Origin: Amycolatopsis benzoatilytica AK 16/65
GTDB taxonomy: Bacteria; Actinomycetota; Actinomycetes; Mycobacteriales; Pseudonocardiaceae
DNA: 64,000 nucleotides
Direction: 5' to 3'
Assembly (NCBI RefSeq): GCF_000383915.1
Contig: NZ_KB912942.1
Coordinates: 4,337,795-4,401,794 of the forward strand
Each line of letters opens with the position of its first letter. The first letter of the stretch is position 1. Positions 27,285 through 36,252 of this stretch are shown piece by piece. The position numbers were made by a program, and so were the translations under genes. The notes under the pieces are model-generated. The model did not search any database, had not been told where the DNA came from, and saw only the letters and a list, made by a program, of their open reading frames with translations.

Positions 27285-28655
27285 ATGATGCCCGACGTGC
27301 TGGCCCTGCTGGGCGACTCGGCGACGCTGGCCCACCGGCCGGCCTTCCGCGTCGAACCTGCCGACTCGGCCGCGATCCGCGCCTACCACGCCCTGCGCAC
27401 CGAGGTCTTCGTGCACGAGCAGGGCCTGTTCGACGCCCACGACCTCGACGAACGCGACGCCGACCCGCGCACCGTCGTCCTGGTCGCCCGTGATCGCGAA
27501 GGCACGGTGATCGGCGGTGTCCGGCTGGGCCCGGCCACCGCCGAGGACGTGGGCTGGTGGCTGGGCGGGCGGCTGGTGGTGCATCCAGCGTGCCGGGGCC
27601 GGGTCGGCCCGGCATTGGTGCGCGCCGCGTGCGCGTACGCGGAAAACGCCGGTGTGCTGCGGTTCGAGGCGACCGTGCAGGCCCGCAACGAGCGCCTGTT
27701 CACGCGCCTGGCATGGGACCGGGTCCGCCCGGTCACCGTGGCCGGGACGCCGCACGTGCTGATGCGCTACCGGATCGACCGCATCGCCGCGCTGGCCCAC
27801 GCCGCCAAGAGCGATCTCGGCCCGCTCCTGTCCGGGATGACCGGCGTACCCGGGTTCGTCGGCGACGACGGCGTTCCGATTCCGGGCAGTGACATCGTGG
27901 CCGCCTGCGACGCGATCCTGCCGTCCATGGTGGAGCGGGACCCGGACTGGGCCGGCTGGTGCGCGGTCCTGGTCAATGTCAACGACCTGGCCGCGATGGG
28001 CGCCGGTCCGGTCGGGCTGCTGGACGCGCTCGGCGCGCGCGACGCGTCGTTCGCCAGCCGAGTGCTCGGCGGGTTGCGCCGGGCGAGCCAGGCCTACGAC
28101 GTACCCGTGCTGGGCGGGCACACGCAACTCGGCGTGCCCGCGGCGCTCGCGGTGACCGCGTTGGGGCGCACGGAATTCCCGGTGCCCGGCGGCGGTGGAC
28201 GACCTGGGCAGCGGGTGCGCCTGACCGCGGACCTGGGCGGGCGGTGGCGGCCGGGCTACGCAGGGCGGCAATGGGATTCCACGACGTCGCGGCGCACCCC
28301 GGAACTGCGCGCGATGCTGACCGCCGTCGCGCGAGCGCGGCCGGCGGCGGCGAAGGATGTGTCGATGGCGGGCATCGCCGGAACGCTCGGCATGCTGGCC
28401 GAGGCCAGCGGCTGCGGCGCTGTGCTGGACGTCGCCGCCGTGCCGCGGCCGCGCGGCGCGAGTGTCGGAGACTGGCTCACCTGCTTTCCGGGCTACGCGA
28501 TGCTCACCGCCGGGCCGGACGAGCTGGACGCCGGACCGGCGACGAGTGCCGAATGCGGCGAACTGGTAGCCGGCCGCGGTGTGGTGCTGCGCTGGCCGGA
28601 CGGAGAACAGACCCCGGTCATCGCAGCCGGGGTGACCGGATTGGGGATTTCATGA
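27285..28655 (+). CDS. MSMEG_0567 family fusion: GNAT acetyltransferase plus AIR synthase-like domain
   Basis: 456 residues with two domains. Residues ~15-160 match the Sll0786-type GNAT N-acetyltransferase (FRVEPADSAAIRAYHALRTEVF, then VVLVARD and a GR-rich CoA loop). Residues ~170-456 match the Sll0787-type AIR synthase/selenophosphate synthetase-like ATP-binding fold (MVERDPDWAGW, NVNDLAAMGA, GGHTQLGVPAAL). In cyanobacteria these are two genes; the fusion here is the mycobacterial arrangement. It starts one base after the radical SAM stop. It may acylate and phosphorylate an amine-containing intermediate (inference). Confidence 0.88.
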   Translation: MMPDVLALLGDSATLAHRPAFRVEPADSAAIRAYHALRTEVFVHEQGLFDAHDLDERDADPRTVVLVARDREGTVIGGVRLGPATAEDVGWWLGGRLVVHPACRGRVGPALVRAACAYAENAGVLRFEATVQARNERLFTRLAWDRVRPVTVAGTPHVLMRYRIDRIAALAHAAKSDLGPLLSGMTGVPGFVGDDGVPIPGSDIVAACDAILPSMVERDPDWAGWCAVLVNVNDLAAMGAGPVGLLDALGARDASFASRVLGGLRRASQAYDVPVLGGHTQLGVPAALAVTALGRTEFPVPGGGGRPGQRVRLTADLGGRWRPGYAGRQWDSTTSRRTPELRAMLTAVARARPAAAKDVSMAGIAGTLGMLAEASGCGAVLDVAAVPRPRGASVGDWLTCFPGYAMLTAGPDELDAGPATSAECGELVAGRGVVLRWPDGEQTPVIAAGVTGLGIS

Positions 28656-29512
28656 GCACGCTGCGGATGGGCGCGGCAGCAGCGCCGTTCGGCCGGGACC
28701 TGGAGGCCGATTTCGACCGCGTCGCGTCGCTGATCGCCGACGCCCGCGCGGACGGGGTCGGGCTGCTCGCTCTGCCCGAAGCCTGCCTCGGCGGCTACTT
28801 GGCCAATCTCGACGGCGATGCCGACGGGCCCCCGCCGCTCGAGGTGGACGGACCGGAGATCAAACGCCTGGCCGCCCTCGCCGGAGACATGGTCGTCACC
28901 GCGGGCTACTGCGAGCACTCCGACGGACAGCTCTACAACAGCGTGGTCTGCGTGACCGGCGACGGCGTGCTGGGCAACCACCGCAAGGTGCACCAGCCGC
29001 TGTCGGAGGACACGACCTACCGTGCGGGCACGGGGTTCTCCGCGTTCGACACGCCGGTCGGGCGACTGGGCATGCTCATCTGCTACGACAAGGCGTTCCC
29101 CGAAGCCGCGCGCAGCCTCGCGCTCGACGGGGCCGAGATCGGCGTCTGTGTGTCCGCGTGGCCGGGCAGCCGCACCAACCCGGCCGCGGACCTCGCACAG
29201 GACCGGTGGAAGCGGCGCTTCGACCTGTTCGACCGCGCGCGGGCGCTGGAGAACCAGATCGTGTGGCTGTCCGCCAACCAGTCCGGATCGTTCGGCGATC
29301 TGCGGTTCGTCGCCAGCGCCAAAGTGGTCGACCCGGGCGGCGAGGTCCTGGCCGCCACCGGCGTCGCCGACGGCGTCGCGGTCGCCGAACTCGACGTCCG
29401 GCTGGCGCTCGAAACGGCTCGCCGCTCGATGGGCCATCTGCGCGACCGGCGCCCGGATGCCTACCCGGCGCTGGCCTCCAGCGCGAAGAAACCCGCGACG
29501 ACGCGATACTGA
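28652..29512 (+). CDS. Nit1-type nitrilase, carbon-nitrogen hydrolase family
   Basis: 286 residues. The Glu-Lys-Cys triad is intact: Glu43 (LPEACLGGY), Lys112 (HRKVHQP) and Cys144 (LICYDKAFPE). The family hydrolyses nitriles or amides, releasing ammonia, through a thioester on Cys. This is the enzyme for which the Nit1C cluster is named; the Pseudomonas fluorescens counterpart is needed for cyanide assimilation. Its ATG overlaps the previous stop (ATGA). It is followed 4 bases later by a paralogue that lacks the triad Cys. Confidence 0.92.
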   Translation: MSTLRMGAAAAPFGRDLEADFDRVASLIADARADGVGLLALPEACLGGYLANLDGDADGPPPLEVDGPEIKRLAALAGDMVVTAGYCEHSDGQLYNSVVCVTGDGVLGNHRKVHQPLSEDTTYRAGTGFSAFDTPVGRLGMLICYDKAFPEAARSLALDGAEIGVCVSAWPGSRTNPAADLAQDRWKRRFDLFDRARALENQIVWLSANQSGSFGDLRFVASAKVVDPGGEVLAATGVADGVAVAELDVRLALETARRSMGHLRDRRPDAYPALASSAKKPATTRY

Positions 29513-29516
29513 CACG

Positions 29517-30350
29517 ATGGGGACCATCCGCATCGGAGCCGTGGCCGCGCACTTCGGCCGCGACCTCGAGTTCGACCTGCAGCGCATCGCCACGCTCATC
29601 GAGCACGCCCGTTCCTCGGGGACCGCGCTGCTGGTGCTGCCGGACGCCGCCCTCGGCGGATACCTCGCCGACCTGCGCTGCCCCGACCCCGAGGCGCTGC
29701 CGCCCGCGCTCGCCCCGGACGACCCGTACCTGCGCAAGATCGCCGAGCTGGCCGCCGAAATGGTCGTGTGCGTCGGGTACTGCGAGGCCGACGGCGACGC
29801 GCGGTACAACGCGGCGGTGTGCGTCACCGGCGACGGCGTGCTCGGCCGGCACCGCAAGGTCCACCAGCCGCCGGGCGAAGCGGCCGCCTACTCGGCGGGC
29901 TCGTCGTTCGCCGCGTTCGACTCGCCCGTCGGGCGGCTGGGCATGCTCATCGACTACGACAAGACGTTCCCCGAATCCGCGCGCAGCCTCGCGCTGGACG
30001 GCGCCGAGATCCTGGCCTGTCTGTCCGCGTGGCCGACCAGCATCACCAACCGCGCGCCGCGCATGTCCCAGGACCGCCAGGCACGGCTGTTCGACCTCTA
30101 CGACCAAGCGCGCGCCGCGGAGAACCAGGTGGTGCTCGCGTCGTCCAACCAGACCGGCGCGATGGGCGGGATGCGCTTCCTCGGCCAGGCCAAGGTGGTC
30201 GGGCCGGGCGGCGACATCCTGGCTCGCACCTGGAGCAAAGCCGGCATCGCGATCGCGGAGGTCGACGTCGAAGCCGAAGTGTCCACCGCCCGGCGGGTGC
30301 TGCACCACCTCGCCGAACGCAAACCCGACTCGTACCGGAGCCGCCCGTGA
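29517..30350 (+). CDS. pseudo-nitrilase: paralogue of Nit1 without catalytic Cys and Glu
   Basis: 277 residues, clearly a tandem duplicate of the preceding nitrilase (shared GRDLE, CVTGDGVLG, HRKVHQP, SPVGRLGMLI and SLALDGAEI). Lys114 is kept, but Glu43 is Asp (LPDAALGGY) and the nucleophile Cys is Asp146 (LIDYDKTFPE). The codon is GAC where the neighbour has TGC, so no single-base error explains it. Without Cys the usual nitrilase chemistry is not possible. The fold and the helix contacts used in nitrilase oligomers seem preserved, so it may be a regulatory or structural partner in a mixed complex, or have a new activity. The frame is intact and the following gene is translationally coupled, arguing against decay. 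Confidence 0.88.
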   Translation: MGTIRIGAVAAHFGRDLEFDLQRIATLIEHARSSGTALLVLPDAALGGYLADLRCPDPEALPPALAPDDPYLRKIAELAAEMVVCVGYCEADGDARYNAAVCVTGDGVLGRHRKVHQPPGEAAAYSAGSSFAAFDSPVGRLGMLIDYDKTFPESARSLALDGAEILACLSAWPTSITNRAPRMSQDRQARLFDLYDQARAAENQVVLASSNQTGAMGGMRFLGQAKVVGPGGDILARTWSKAGIAIAEVDVEAEVSTARRVLHHLAERKPDSYRSRP

Positions 30351-31411
30351 GGATCGCCCTGCTCAGCTACTCGACGAAACCGCGCGGCGGGGTCGTGCAC
30401 ACTCTGGCCCTCGCCGAGGCGCTCGCCGCGGAGGGCGCCGACGTCACTGTGTGGTCGCTGGGCCGAGGAGGCGACAGCGGCTTCTTCCGCCCGGTCGACC
30501 CCGCGGTGGCCGTGCGGATCGTGCCGTTCCCCGATGTCGCGGGCGAAGACGTAGGGGCCCGGATCCTGCGCTCCATCGACACGTTGCGCACCGCGTTCGA
30601 CCCCGGCGGCTACGACATCGTCCACGCCCAGGACTGCATCAGCGCCAACGCGGCCGAACGGGTCGTGCGGACCGTCCACCATCTCGACAGCTTCACGACC
30701 CGCGAACTGGCCGACTGCCACGAGCGCGCGATCCGCCGCCCGTACGCGCACGTCTGTGTATCTACCGCGGTGGCGCGCGAACTGCGCGCGGGCTGGGGCA
30801 TCGAGGCGACGGTGATCCCGAACGGCGTCGACTACGAACGGTTCTCCGCCGCGGAACCCGATCCCGCATGGCCGCGGCGGTTCGTGCTGTCGGTCGGCGG
30901 AATCGAACCGCGCAAGGGTTCGCTCGACCTGCTCGAGGCCTACGCCCGGCTGCGGCAGACCGATCCGGACGTCCAGCTGGTGATCGCGGGCGGCGAGACC
31001 CTGTTCGACTACCGCGATTACCGGGCGGCGTGGGACAAGCGGGCCGCCGAACTGGGCGTGACGCCCGTCGTGCTGGGCCCGGTGAGCCACGACGCACTGC
31101 CGTCTCTCGTCGCGGCGGCGGACGTGTTCGCCTTTCCGTCGACCAAGGAGGGCTTCGGGCTGGCAGCGATGGAGGCACTGGCCGCCGGGGTCCCGGTCGT
31201 CACCCGCGACCTGCCGGTGCTGCGCGAAGTCTTCGGCGGTGCCGCCCGTTTCGCGAGCGATCCGGCGGGCCTGGCCGAACAGATGCGCGCCGCGCTCGCC
31301 GAGCCCGGTGCCCTGTGCCAGAGCGGGCGCACCTTGGCTGCCTCCTACGACTGGAATACCGCGGCCCGCGCCCACCTATCGCTCTATTCGACCCTTCTGA
31401 GCCGTCCCTAG
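30347..31411 (+). CDS. MSMEG_0565 family glycosyltransferase (GT4)
   Basis: 354 residues, GT-B fold. N-terminal LSYSTKPRGGVVHTLALAEAL is the family signature; the donor-binding region has IPNGVDYERFS, IEPRKGSLDLLEAY and the E-x7-E motif in STKEGFGLAAMEAL. It is a retaining glycosyltransferase of family 4. GTG overlaps the previous stop (GTGA). It is the last gene of the Nit1C operon, suggesting that the product, or a carrier of it, is glycosylated. The acceptor is unknown. Confidence 0.9.
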   Translation: MRIALLSYSTKPRGGVVHTLALAEALAAEGADVTVWSLGRGGDSGFFRPVDPAVAVRIVPFPDVAGEDVGARILRSIDTLRTAFDPGGYDIVHAQDCISANAAERVVRTVHHLDSFTTRELADCHERAIRRPYAHVCVSTAVARELRAGWGIEATVIPNGVDYERFSAAEPDPAWPRRFVLSVGGIEPRKGSLDLLEAYARLRQTDPDVQLVIAGGETLFDYRDYRAAWDKRAAELGVTPVVLGPVSHDALPSLVAAADVFAFPSTKEGFGLAAMEALAAGVPVVTRDLPVLREVFGGAARFASDPAGLAEQMRAALAEPGALCQSGRTLAASYDWNTAARAHLSLYSTLLSRP

Positions 31412-31801
31412 CGGGAGCCCTCCCCGCGCACTACTGGCGGCGGGAGGCGAATATCGCGGCGGCCGTCTCCGCATCGGAGATCAGCACACCGGCGTCCACG
31501 CCGTCTCCTGTCGATTCTCCATCGGGTTCCCGGAAAACCCTCCACGCGGGACGGTTCGGTTCACCGAACCGTGCCGGGAGGCGCCGCGACTGAATCCGAA
31601 TACGGCACCGGCCCGGCCGAGCGCCGGAAGCGTTCGATCCACCGGGAATTGGTCGAGCTGGCCACGTTGTCCGTCACCACTGGAATCGGTGCGCATGCGT
31701 CCGTCGGCAAGCGAGGTGGGAGCGACCGCGCGCGGATTCGTTTCGCGGCGCTTCTGCCGGGTAGCCGAGAAGGAATGCGTCGCGTACCGAAGGGATCAGC
31801 A
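31412..31801. other. intergenic stretch after the Nit1C operon
   Basis: Nothing coding is supported. No strong terminator hairpin with a T-run is visible; a short inverted repeat CGGTTCGGTTCACCGAACCG occurs near 31551-31570 and could be a small hairpin or operator. Confidence 0.35.
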
Positions 31802-32002
31802 ATGGCCGACCGCGAACTGTCCGAGGGATTCGACCAGGACCGCCCGTCCGCCGACCCGCGTGACGACGGCGTCCGCCCGGAGGGGCGCCGGGGCGACGGT
31901 GTCTCGCCGACAGGTCCGGAGCGTCTCGCAGAAGTTGAGGCAGAGCGGGCGGTCGCTCCGGCGGAGGATCTTTCCCCGCCCCGCGACCTTCGCCAGAAGT
32001 AG
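31802..32002 (+). CDS. small acidic hypothetical protein
   Basis: 66 residues, highly charged (many Asp, Glu and Arg), predicted disordered. ATG 31802 has a GAAGGGA-like sequence upstream. It ends 19 bases before the alcohol dehydrogenase gene, possibly in the same transcript. No family is recognised. The frame is open further upstream without a better start. Confidence 0.4.
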   Translation: MADRELSEGFDQDRPSADPRDDGVRPEGRRGDGVSPTGPERLAEVEAERAVAPAEDLSPPRDLRQK

Positions 32003-32021
32003 CCACCACGGAAGGACGGTC

Positions 32022-33206
32022 ATGAAAGCAGTGACCTGGCAGGGCAAGCGCGACGTCCGCGTCGACACGGTGCCGGATCCCCGGATCCAGGAGCCCACGG
32101 ACGCGATCGTCCGGATCACCTCCACTGGGATCTGCGGTTCCGACCTGCACCTGTACGAGGTTCTCGGCCCGTTCCTCGACCAGGGCGACATCCTCGGCCA
32201 CGAGCCGATGGGGATCGTCGAGGAAGTCGGCCCGGAGGTGACGTCGATCGGGCCGGGGGACCGTGTCGTGGTCCCGTTCACAGTCGCCTGTGGACATTGC
32301 TTCATGTGCGCCCGTGGGCTGCAGTCGCAATGCGAGACGACCCAAGTAAAAGAACAGGGCAAGGGTGCCGCCCTGTTCGGCTACACCCGGCTGTACGGCC
32401 AGCTTCCCGGTGGTCAGGCCGAGTACCTCCGCGTGCCGCAAGCGCACTACGGCCCGGTGAAGGTGCCGCACGGACCGCCGGACGAGCGTTTCGTCTACCT
32501 ATCCGACGTCGTGCCCACTGCGTGGCAGGCGATCGAGTACGCGGACATCCCCGACGGCGGCACCGTCGCGGTCTTCGGACTCGGCCCGATCGGCCAGATG
32601 GCGGCCCGGATCGCGCTGCGGCGGGGGGCGGGCAAGGTCATCGGCGTCGACCTGGTGCCGGAGCGGCTCGCCCGGGCCCGCGCGCACGGAGCGACCATTG
32701 TGGACACTCGAGACCATCGGCGGATCGGCGACGCGGTCCGTGACCTGACCGACGGCCGTGGCGCGGACTCGGTCGTCGACGCGGTTGGCATGGAGGCGCA
32801 CGGCGCACCGGTCGGCAAGCTGGCCCACACACTCGTCGGAATGCTGCCGGACGCGGTTGGCGCGAAGATCACCGAAAAGGCCGGGATCGACCGGCTGAGC
32901 GTGCTGTACGCGGCGATCGACTCGGTCCGGCGCGGCGGCACGATTTCGCTCTCCGGCGTGTACGGCGGGATGGTCGATCCGTTGCCGCTGCTGACGATGT
33001 TCGACAAGCAGATCCAGTTGCGGATGGGCCAGGCGAACGTCCGGCACTGGGTCGACGACGTGCTGCCGCTGCTGACCGCGGACGACGATCCGCTCGGCGT
33101 CGAGGGCTTCGCGACGCACCAGCTGCCGTTGGCCGAGGCGCCGCACGCATACGAGATCTTCCAGAAGAAGCTCGACGGGGCACAGAAAATCCTCCTGAAA
33201 CCCTGA
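32022..33206 (+). CDS. zinc-dependent alcohol dehydrogenase (MDR superfamily)
   Basis: 394 residues. The catalytic zinc Cys lies in GICGSD (about residue 38) with His in GHEP; the structural zinc is held by the four Cys of CGHCFMCARGLQSQC. The NAD(P)-binding motif is GLGPIG. An insertion after the structural zinc site (QVKEQGKGAALFGYTRLYG) is typical of the glutathione-independent formaldehyde dehydrogenase-like actinobacterial group. It oxidises an alcohol or aldehyde hydrate; the substrate is unknown. ATG 32022 has GAAGGAC upstream. The next gene, a small membrane protein, begins 13 bases later. Confidence 0.9.
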   Translation: MKAVTWQGKRDVRVDTVPDPRIQEPTDAIVRITSTGICGSDLHLYEVLGPFLDQGDILGHEPMGIVEEVGPEVTSIGPGDRVVVPFTVACGHCFMCARGLQSQCETTQVKEQGKGAALFGYTRLYGQLPGGQAEYLRVPQAHYGPVKVPHGPPDERFVYLSDVVPTAWQAIEYADIPDGGTVAVFGLGPIGQMAARIALRRGAGKVIGVDLVPERLARARAHGATIVDTRDHRRIGDAVRDLTDGRGADSVVDAVGMEAHGAPVGKLAHTLVGMLPDAVGAKITEKAGIDRLSVLYAAIDSVRRGGTISLSGVYGGMVDPLPLLTMFDKQIQLRMGQANVRHWVDDVLPLLTADDDPLGVEGFATHQLPLAEAPHAYEIFQKKLDGAQKILLKP

Positions 33207-33219
33207 GGGAAGGAGAACC

Positions 33220-33474
33220 ATGCCGACGACAGCCACCCGCGCGTGGGCCCGGCCGGTCGTCGCGGTGCTGGGGCTGATCTACCTGGTGCTCGGCGGCGCC
33301 GGGTTCTTCGTGCCGCAAACGGCTTACTCGGCGGGCCACGACACGTCACGGGCGGTGTGGCTGTTCAGTTCCAGCACCGTGCTCAAGATCGTGCACCTCG
33401 CGCTGGGCCTGCTGGGACTGCTGGCCGCACTGATCGTCGCGCTGGCCGGCAGCCGGGCCGAACCCGCCGGGTGA
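33220..33474 (+). CDS. small membrane protein, DUF4383-like
   Basis: 84 residues with two predicted membrane helices (about residues 12-32 and 52-78). The N-terminal half resembles the DUF4383 pattern, but the protein is shorter than most members. RBS AAGGAGA precedes the ATG. It is downstream of the alcohol dehydrogenase in the same orientation. Function unknown. Confidence 0.65.
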   Translation: MPTTATRAWARPVVAVLGLIYLVLGGAGFFVPQTAYSAGHDTSRAVWLFSSSTVLKIVHLALGLLGLLAALIVALAGSRAEPAG

Positions 33475-33501
33475 CCGAATCGGCCCGCTCTTGCTCATCG
33501 A

Positions 33502-33556
33502 GTCCGTGAAGGGACCCTTGAGAGAATCCAAGTCCCGCAAGGGGCCCTTCACGGAC
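33502..33556. repeat. 55-bp palindromic intergenic repeat, copy 2
   Basis: Begins GTCCGTGAAGGGACCCTT and ends CCCTTCACGGAC. It is the least perfect copy: the outer arms pair, while the inner arm (AGAGAATCCAAGTCCCGC) has several mismatches. It lies 27 bases after the small membrane protein gene. Confidence 0.8.
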
Positions 33557-33735
33557 GCCCGGGCGACTGCCGACGGCAATCCGCCAAGCTGACGAACGTC
33601 TTCGCCGATGTGGACGTTCCGCACTGGTTGCGAGGCGCAGCTTTCTGCTGGGCTAGGCGGCAGAACACGCGGTGCGCGGTCCTCGAGGCGTCGGTCGGAC
33701 TAGCCCGCGGCCGACGAACACGCGGGAGGACCCTC

Positions 33736-34230
33736 ATGAGCTTCGACACCCACGCGGGACATCGCGGAAGCCGCCTGTCCTCCGGACCGGTCATGCGGTG
33801 GCTGGACAACCGGATGACCAGCCGGGTGGTCCGCAAGGCGTTCAGCACGTTCTTTTCCTTCGACGCGCTCGTCCTGACCACCGTAGGCGCCAAGAGCGGG
33901 ATCGAGCGGAAGACGGTGGTCTGCTGGTTTCCCGGCAAGGACGACAGCTACCTGATTGTCGCGGCAGCGGGCGGCACGGCCGGGAATCCGGCGTGGTACT
34001 ACAACGTTGCCGCGCACCCGGACCGGGTCGAGATCGAGATCGACGGCACCACGATCCCGGTCACCGCCGAGCAACTCCACGGAGCCGAACGTGCGGACGC
34101 GTGGCGGCAGATCACCGCCGCCGCGCACCGGTTCGCCCGCTTCCAGCAGCACACCGACCGCGAACTTCCCGTCCTCCGCCTGACCCGCCGAAGCGGGCCG
34201 CGTCCGGAGCCGAGCGACACCGCCGGCTAG
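33736..34230 (+). CDS. DDN-like nitroreductase family protein (F420-binding split barrel)
   Basis: 164 residues. The core VLTTVGAKSGIERKTVV followed by NPAWYYNVAAHPDRVEIEIDG is the signature of the deazaflavin (F420)-dependent nitroreductase family, whose mycobacterial member Ddn activates nitroimidazoles. These enzymes reduce quinones or other acceptors with F420H2. ATG 33736 follows GGGAGGA. The physiological substrate is unknown. Confidence 0.9.
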   Translation: MSFDTHAGHRGSRLSSGPVMRWLDNRMTSRVVRKAFSTFFSFDALVLTTVGAKSGIERKTVVCWFPGKDDSYLIVAAAGGTAGNPAWYYNVAAHPDRVEIEIDGTTIPVTAEQLHGAERADAWRQITAAAHRFARFQQHTDRELPVLRLTRRSGPRPEPSDTAG

Positions 34231-34309
34231 GCACTGTGGGTCCTTCGCCTCTAGCTGGCCGTTGCCGGCGGCGGGACGGTGAGACTTTGCCGGCCAGCGA
34301 TTCAGGGAG

Positions 34310-34768
34310 ATGAGCAGCGTGAAGCGCACTATTCATGTCGAGGCTCCGGTGCAGACAGTGTTCGACCGCCTGAAGGACCCGAGGTACGTCCCGGACGGGA
34401 CGACGATGCACTTCGAGGTCACCGACGTCAAAGAGACCGATCAGGGCGTAGGCACCTCCTACAACTGGGTTTCCAAGACGCCGGTCGTGCAATGGGAGGG
34501 CTTCGACGTGTACACCGAGTTCGTCCCCAACCAGCGGATCACCGACCGGTCGTCGTCGTCCATGGCCGGCGACATCACGATGTCCTTCGAGGCAGAAGGC
34601 TCCGGGACGAAGCTGACGATGGAGTCCCATTCGCGTTCGCTGTGGCGGTTCCCGCCTTTGCGGCAGCTGGCCGACCTGGCCAAGGGAATGACCGCCGACA
34701 AGTTCCTGGCCGCGGTAAAGGCCGAGGTCGAGCCCTCGGCGCCAGCAGAAACCAGCAAAAAACGCTGA
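34310..34768 (+). CDS. SRPBCC family protein (polyketide cyclase/START-like)
   Basis: 152 residues, single START-like domain with the N-terminal KRTIHVEAPVQTVFDRLKDP and C-terminal helix LADLAKGMTADKFLAAVKAEVE. Proteins of this fold bind hydrophobic ligands. There is no enzyme motif to assign a reaction. The start has AGGGAGATG upstream. It may be cotranscribed with the DDN-like gene 79 bases upstream. Confidence 0.8.
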   Translation: MSSVKRTIHVEAPVQTVFDRLKDPRYVPDGTTMHFEVTDVKETDQGVGTSYNWVSKTPVVQWEGFDVYTEFVPNQRITDRSSSSMAGDITMSFEAEGSGTKLTMESHSRSLWRFPPLRQLADLAKGMTADKFLAAVKAEVEPSAPAETSKKR

Positions 34769-35000
34769 GTGGTCTCCAGCGTCCCGTCCGCGGCCGGCGC
34801 GGCATCAGCCCTTCCGCAGCGCCCGCGCCGTCCCGACCCGCTGTGTTTCGCCCGCACCCGCGGAGGTCTGGGCGGCCCACGGAACCCGGAGGCATCGTCG
34901 TCGGGTCCGGGGCCGTCCCCGCGACTGTCGCCGGTCGGCGGTAGCGTCCCCCGCCCGTCTCCGCCACGCTGGGCGGCGAGAACGGGGACAGGAGGCCGCG

Positions 35001-36248
35001 ATGAAGGTGGTCATCGCCGGAGCCGGGATCGGCGGGCTGACCGCGGCCCTGCGGCTGCACCGCGAAGGCATCGCCTGCACGGTGTACGAGCAGAGCGCGC
35101 GGATCGGCGAACTCGGCGTCGGGATCAACGCGTTGCCGCACGCGGTCAAGGAACTCGCGGCGCTCGGTCTCCTCGACGCGCTGGACGAGGTCGGGATCCG
35201 CACCCGCGAGCTGTTCTACACGCACCGGCTCGGGCAGGTGATCCTGCGCAAACCGTGCGGGCTGGACGCCGGGTTCACGCTCCCCCAGTTCTGCCTGCAC
35301 CGCGGCAAACTGCAGAACGTGCTGCTGCGGGCGGTCCAGTCCCGGCTCGGTCCCGACGCGGTGCGGACCGGCCACCTGCTGACCGGGTTCGAACAGGACG
35401 CGAGAGGCGTGCGAGCTCGCTTCGCGGAGCGGGCCGGCGGCACCGAGGTCACCGCCGACGCCGACGCGCTGGTGGCGGCGGACGGCATCCACTCGACCGC
35501 GCGGTCCCTGCTCTTCCCTGGAGAGGGGCCTCCCCGCTGGAACGGGGTCCTGATGTGGCGCGGTGCCACCGACTGGCCCGAATTCGGCGGCGGCCGTTCC
35601 ATGATCGTCGCCGGCGGCACCGCGGCCAAGCTGGTGGTCTATCCGATCGGGCCGGGACGCGCCGCGGGCACCCGGCTCACGAACTGGGCGATCTGCATCC
35701 GCACCGGCCGGCCAGGCGCCCCGCCGCCGGACCGGCAGGACTGGGCGAAGCCCGCGGACCGGGCGGAGCTGGCCCGGCACGTCGGACGGTTCCGGTCGGC
35801 GGCGGTCGACCACGCCGGGCTGGTCGAAGCCACCGAGGAGATCTTCGAGTTCCCGATGTGCGACCGGGACCCGCTGCCGGCGTGGTCCCACGGGCGCGTG
35901 ACGCTGCTGGGCGACGCCGCCCATCCGATGTACCCGATGGGCTCCAACGGCGCCGGCCAAGCGATTCTCGACGCGACCAGCCTCGCCGAGTGCCTGGTAC
36001 GGCATTCCGGTCCGGTCGAGGCGTTGCGGGCGTATGAAACCGAACGGCTGGCTGCCACCAGCGAGATCGTGCTCCGCAACCGCAGAGGCGGACCGGAAAA
36101 CGTCATCGACGAAGTCGAACGCCTTGCCCCGGAAGGCTTTTCCCGCCTCGAAGACGTGATCGACGCGGCCGCTCTCGACGCGATCGTCGCCGGTTACGCG
36201 CAGGCTTCCGGAGCGTCCCAGCGGCAGGTGAACGGCCCCGGCCGGTAA
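35001..36248 (+). CDS. FAD-dependent monooxygenase (PHBH/UbiH-like)
   Basis: 415 residues. FAD-binding GAGIGG is at residues 7-12, the DG motif ALVAADGIHS near 165, and the GD motif LLGDAAHPMYPMGSNGAGQ near 305. This is the class A flavoprotein hydroxylase layout, often acting on aromatic rings such as salicylate or 3-hydroxybenzoate. No signal peptide. GAGGCCGCG before the ATG gives a weak RBS. The substrate is unknown; the next gene is convergent, so it stands alone. Confidence 0.9.
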   Translation: MKVVIAGAGIGGLTAALRLHREGIACTVYEQSARIGELGVGINALPHAVKELAALGLLDALDEVGIRTRELFYTHRLGQVILRKPCGLDAGFTLPQFCLHRGKLQNVLLRAVQSRLGPDAVRTGHLLTGFEQDARGVRARFAERAGGTEVTADADALVAADGIHSTARSLLFPGEGPPRWNGVLMWRGATDWPEFGGGRSMIVAGGTAAKLVVYPIGPGRAAGTRLTNWAICIRTGRPGAPPPDRQDWAKPADRAELARHVGRFRSAAVDHAGLVEATEEIFEFPMCDRDPLPAWSHGRVTLLGDAAHPMYPMGSNGAGQAILDATSLAECLVRHSGPVEALRAYETERLAATSEIVLRNRRGGPENVIDEVERLAPEGFSRLEDVIDAAALDAIVAGYAQASGASQRQVNGPGR

Positions 36249-36252
36249 CCGT

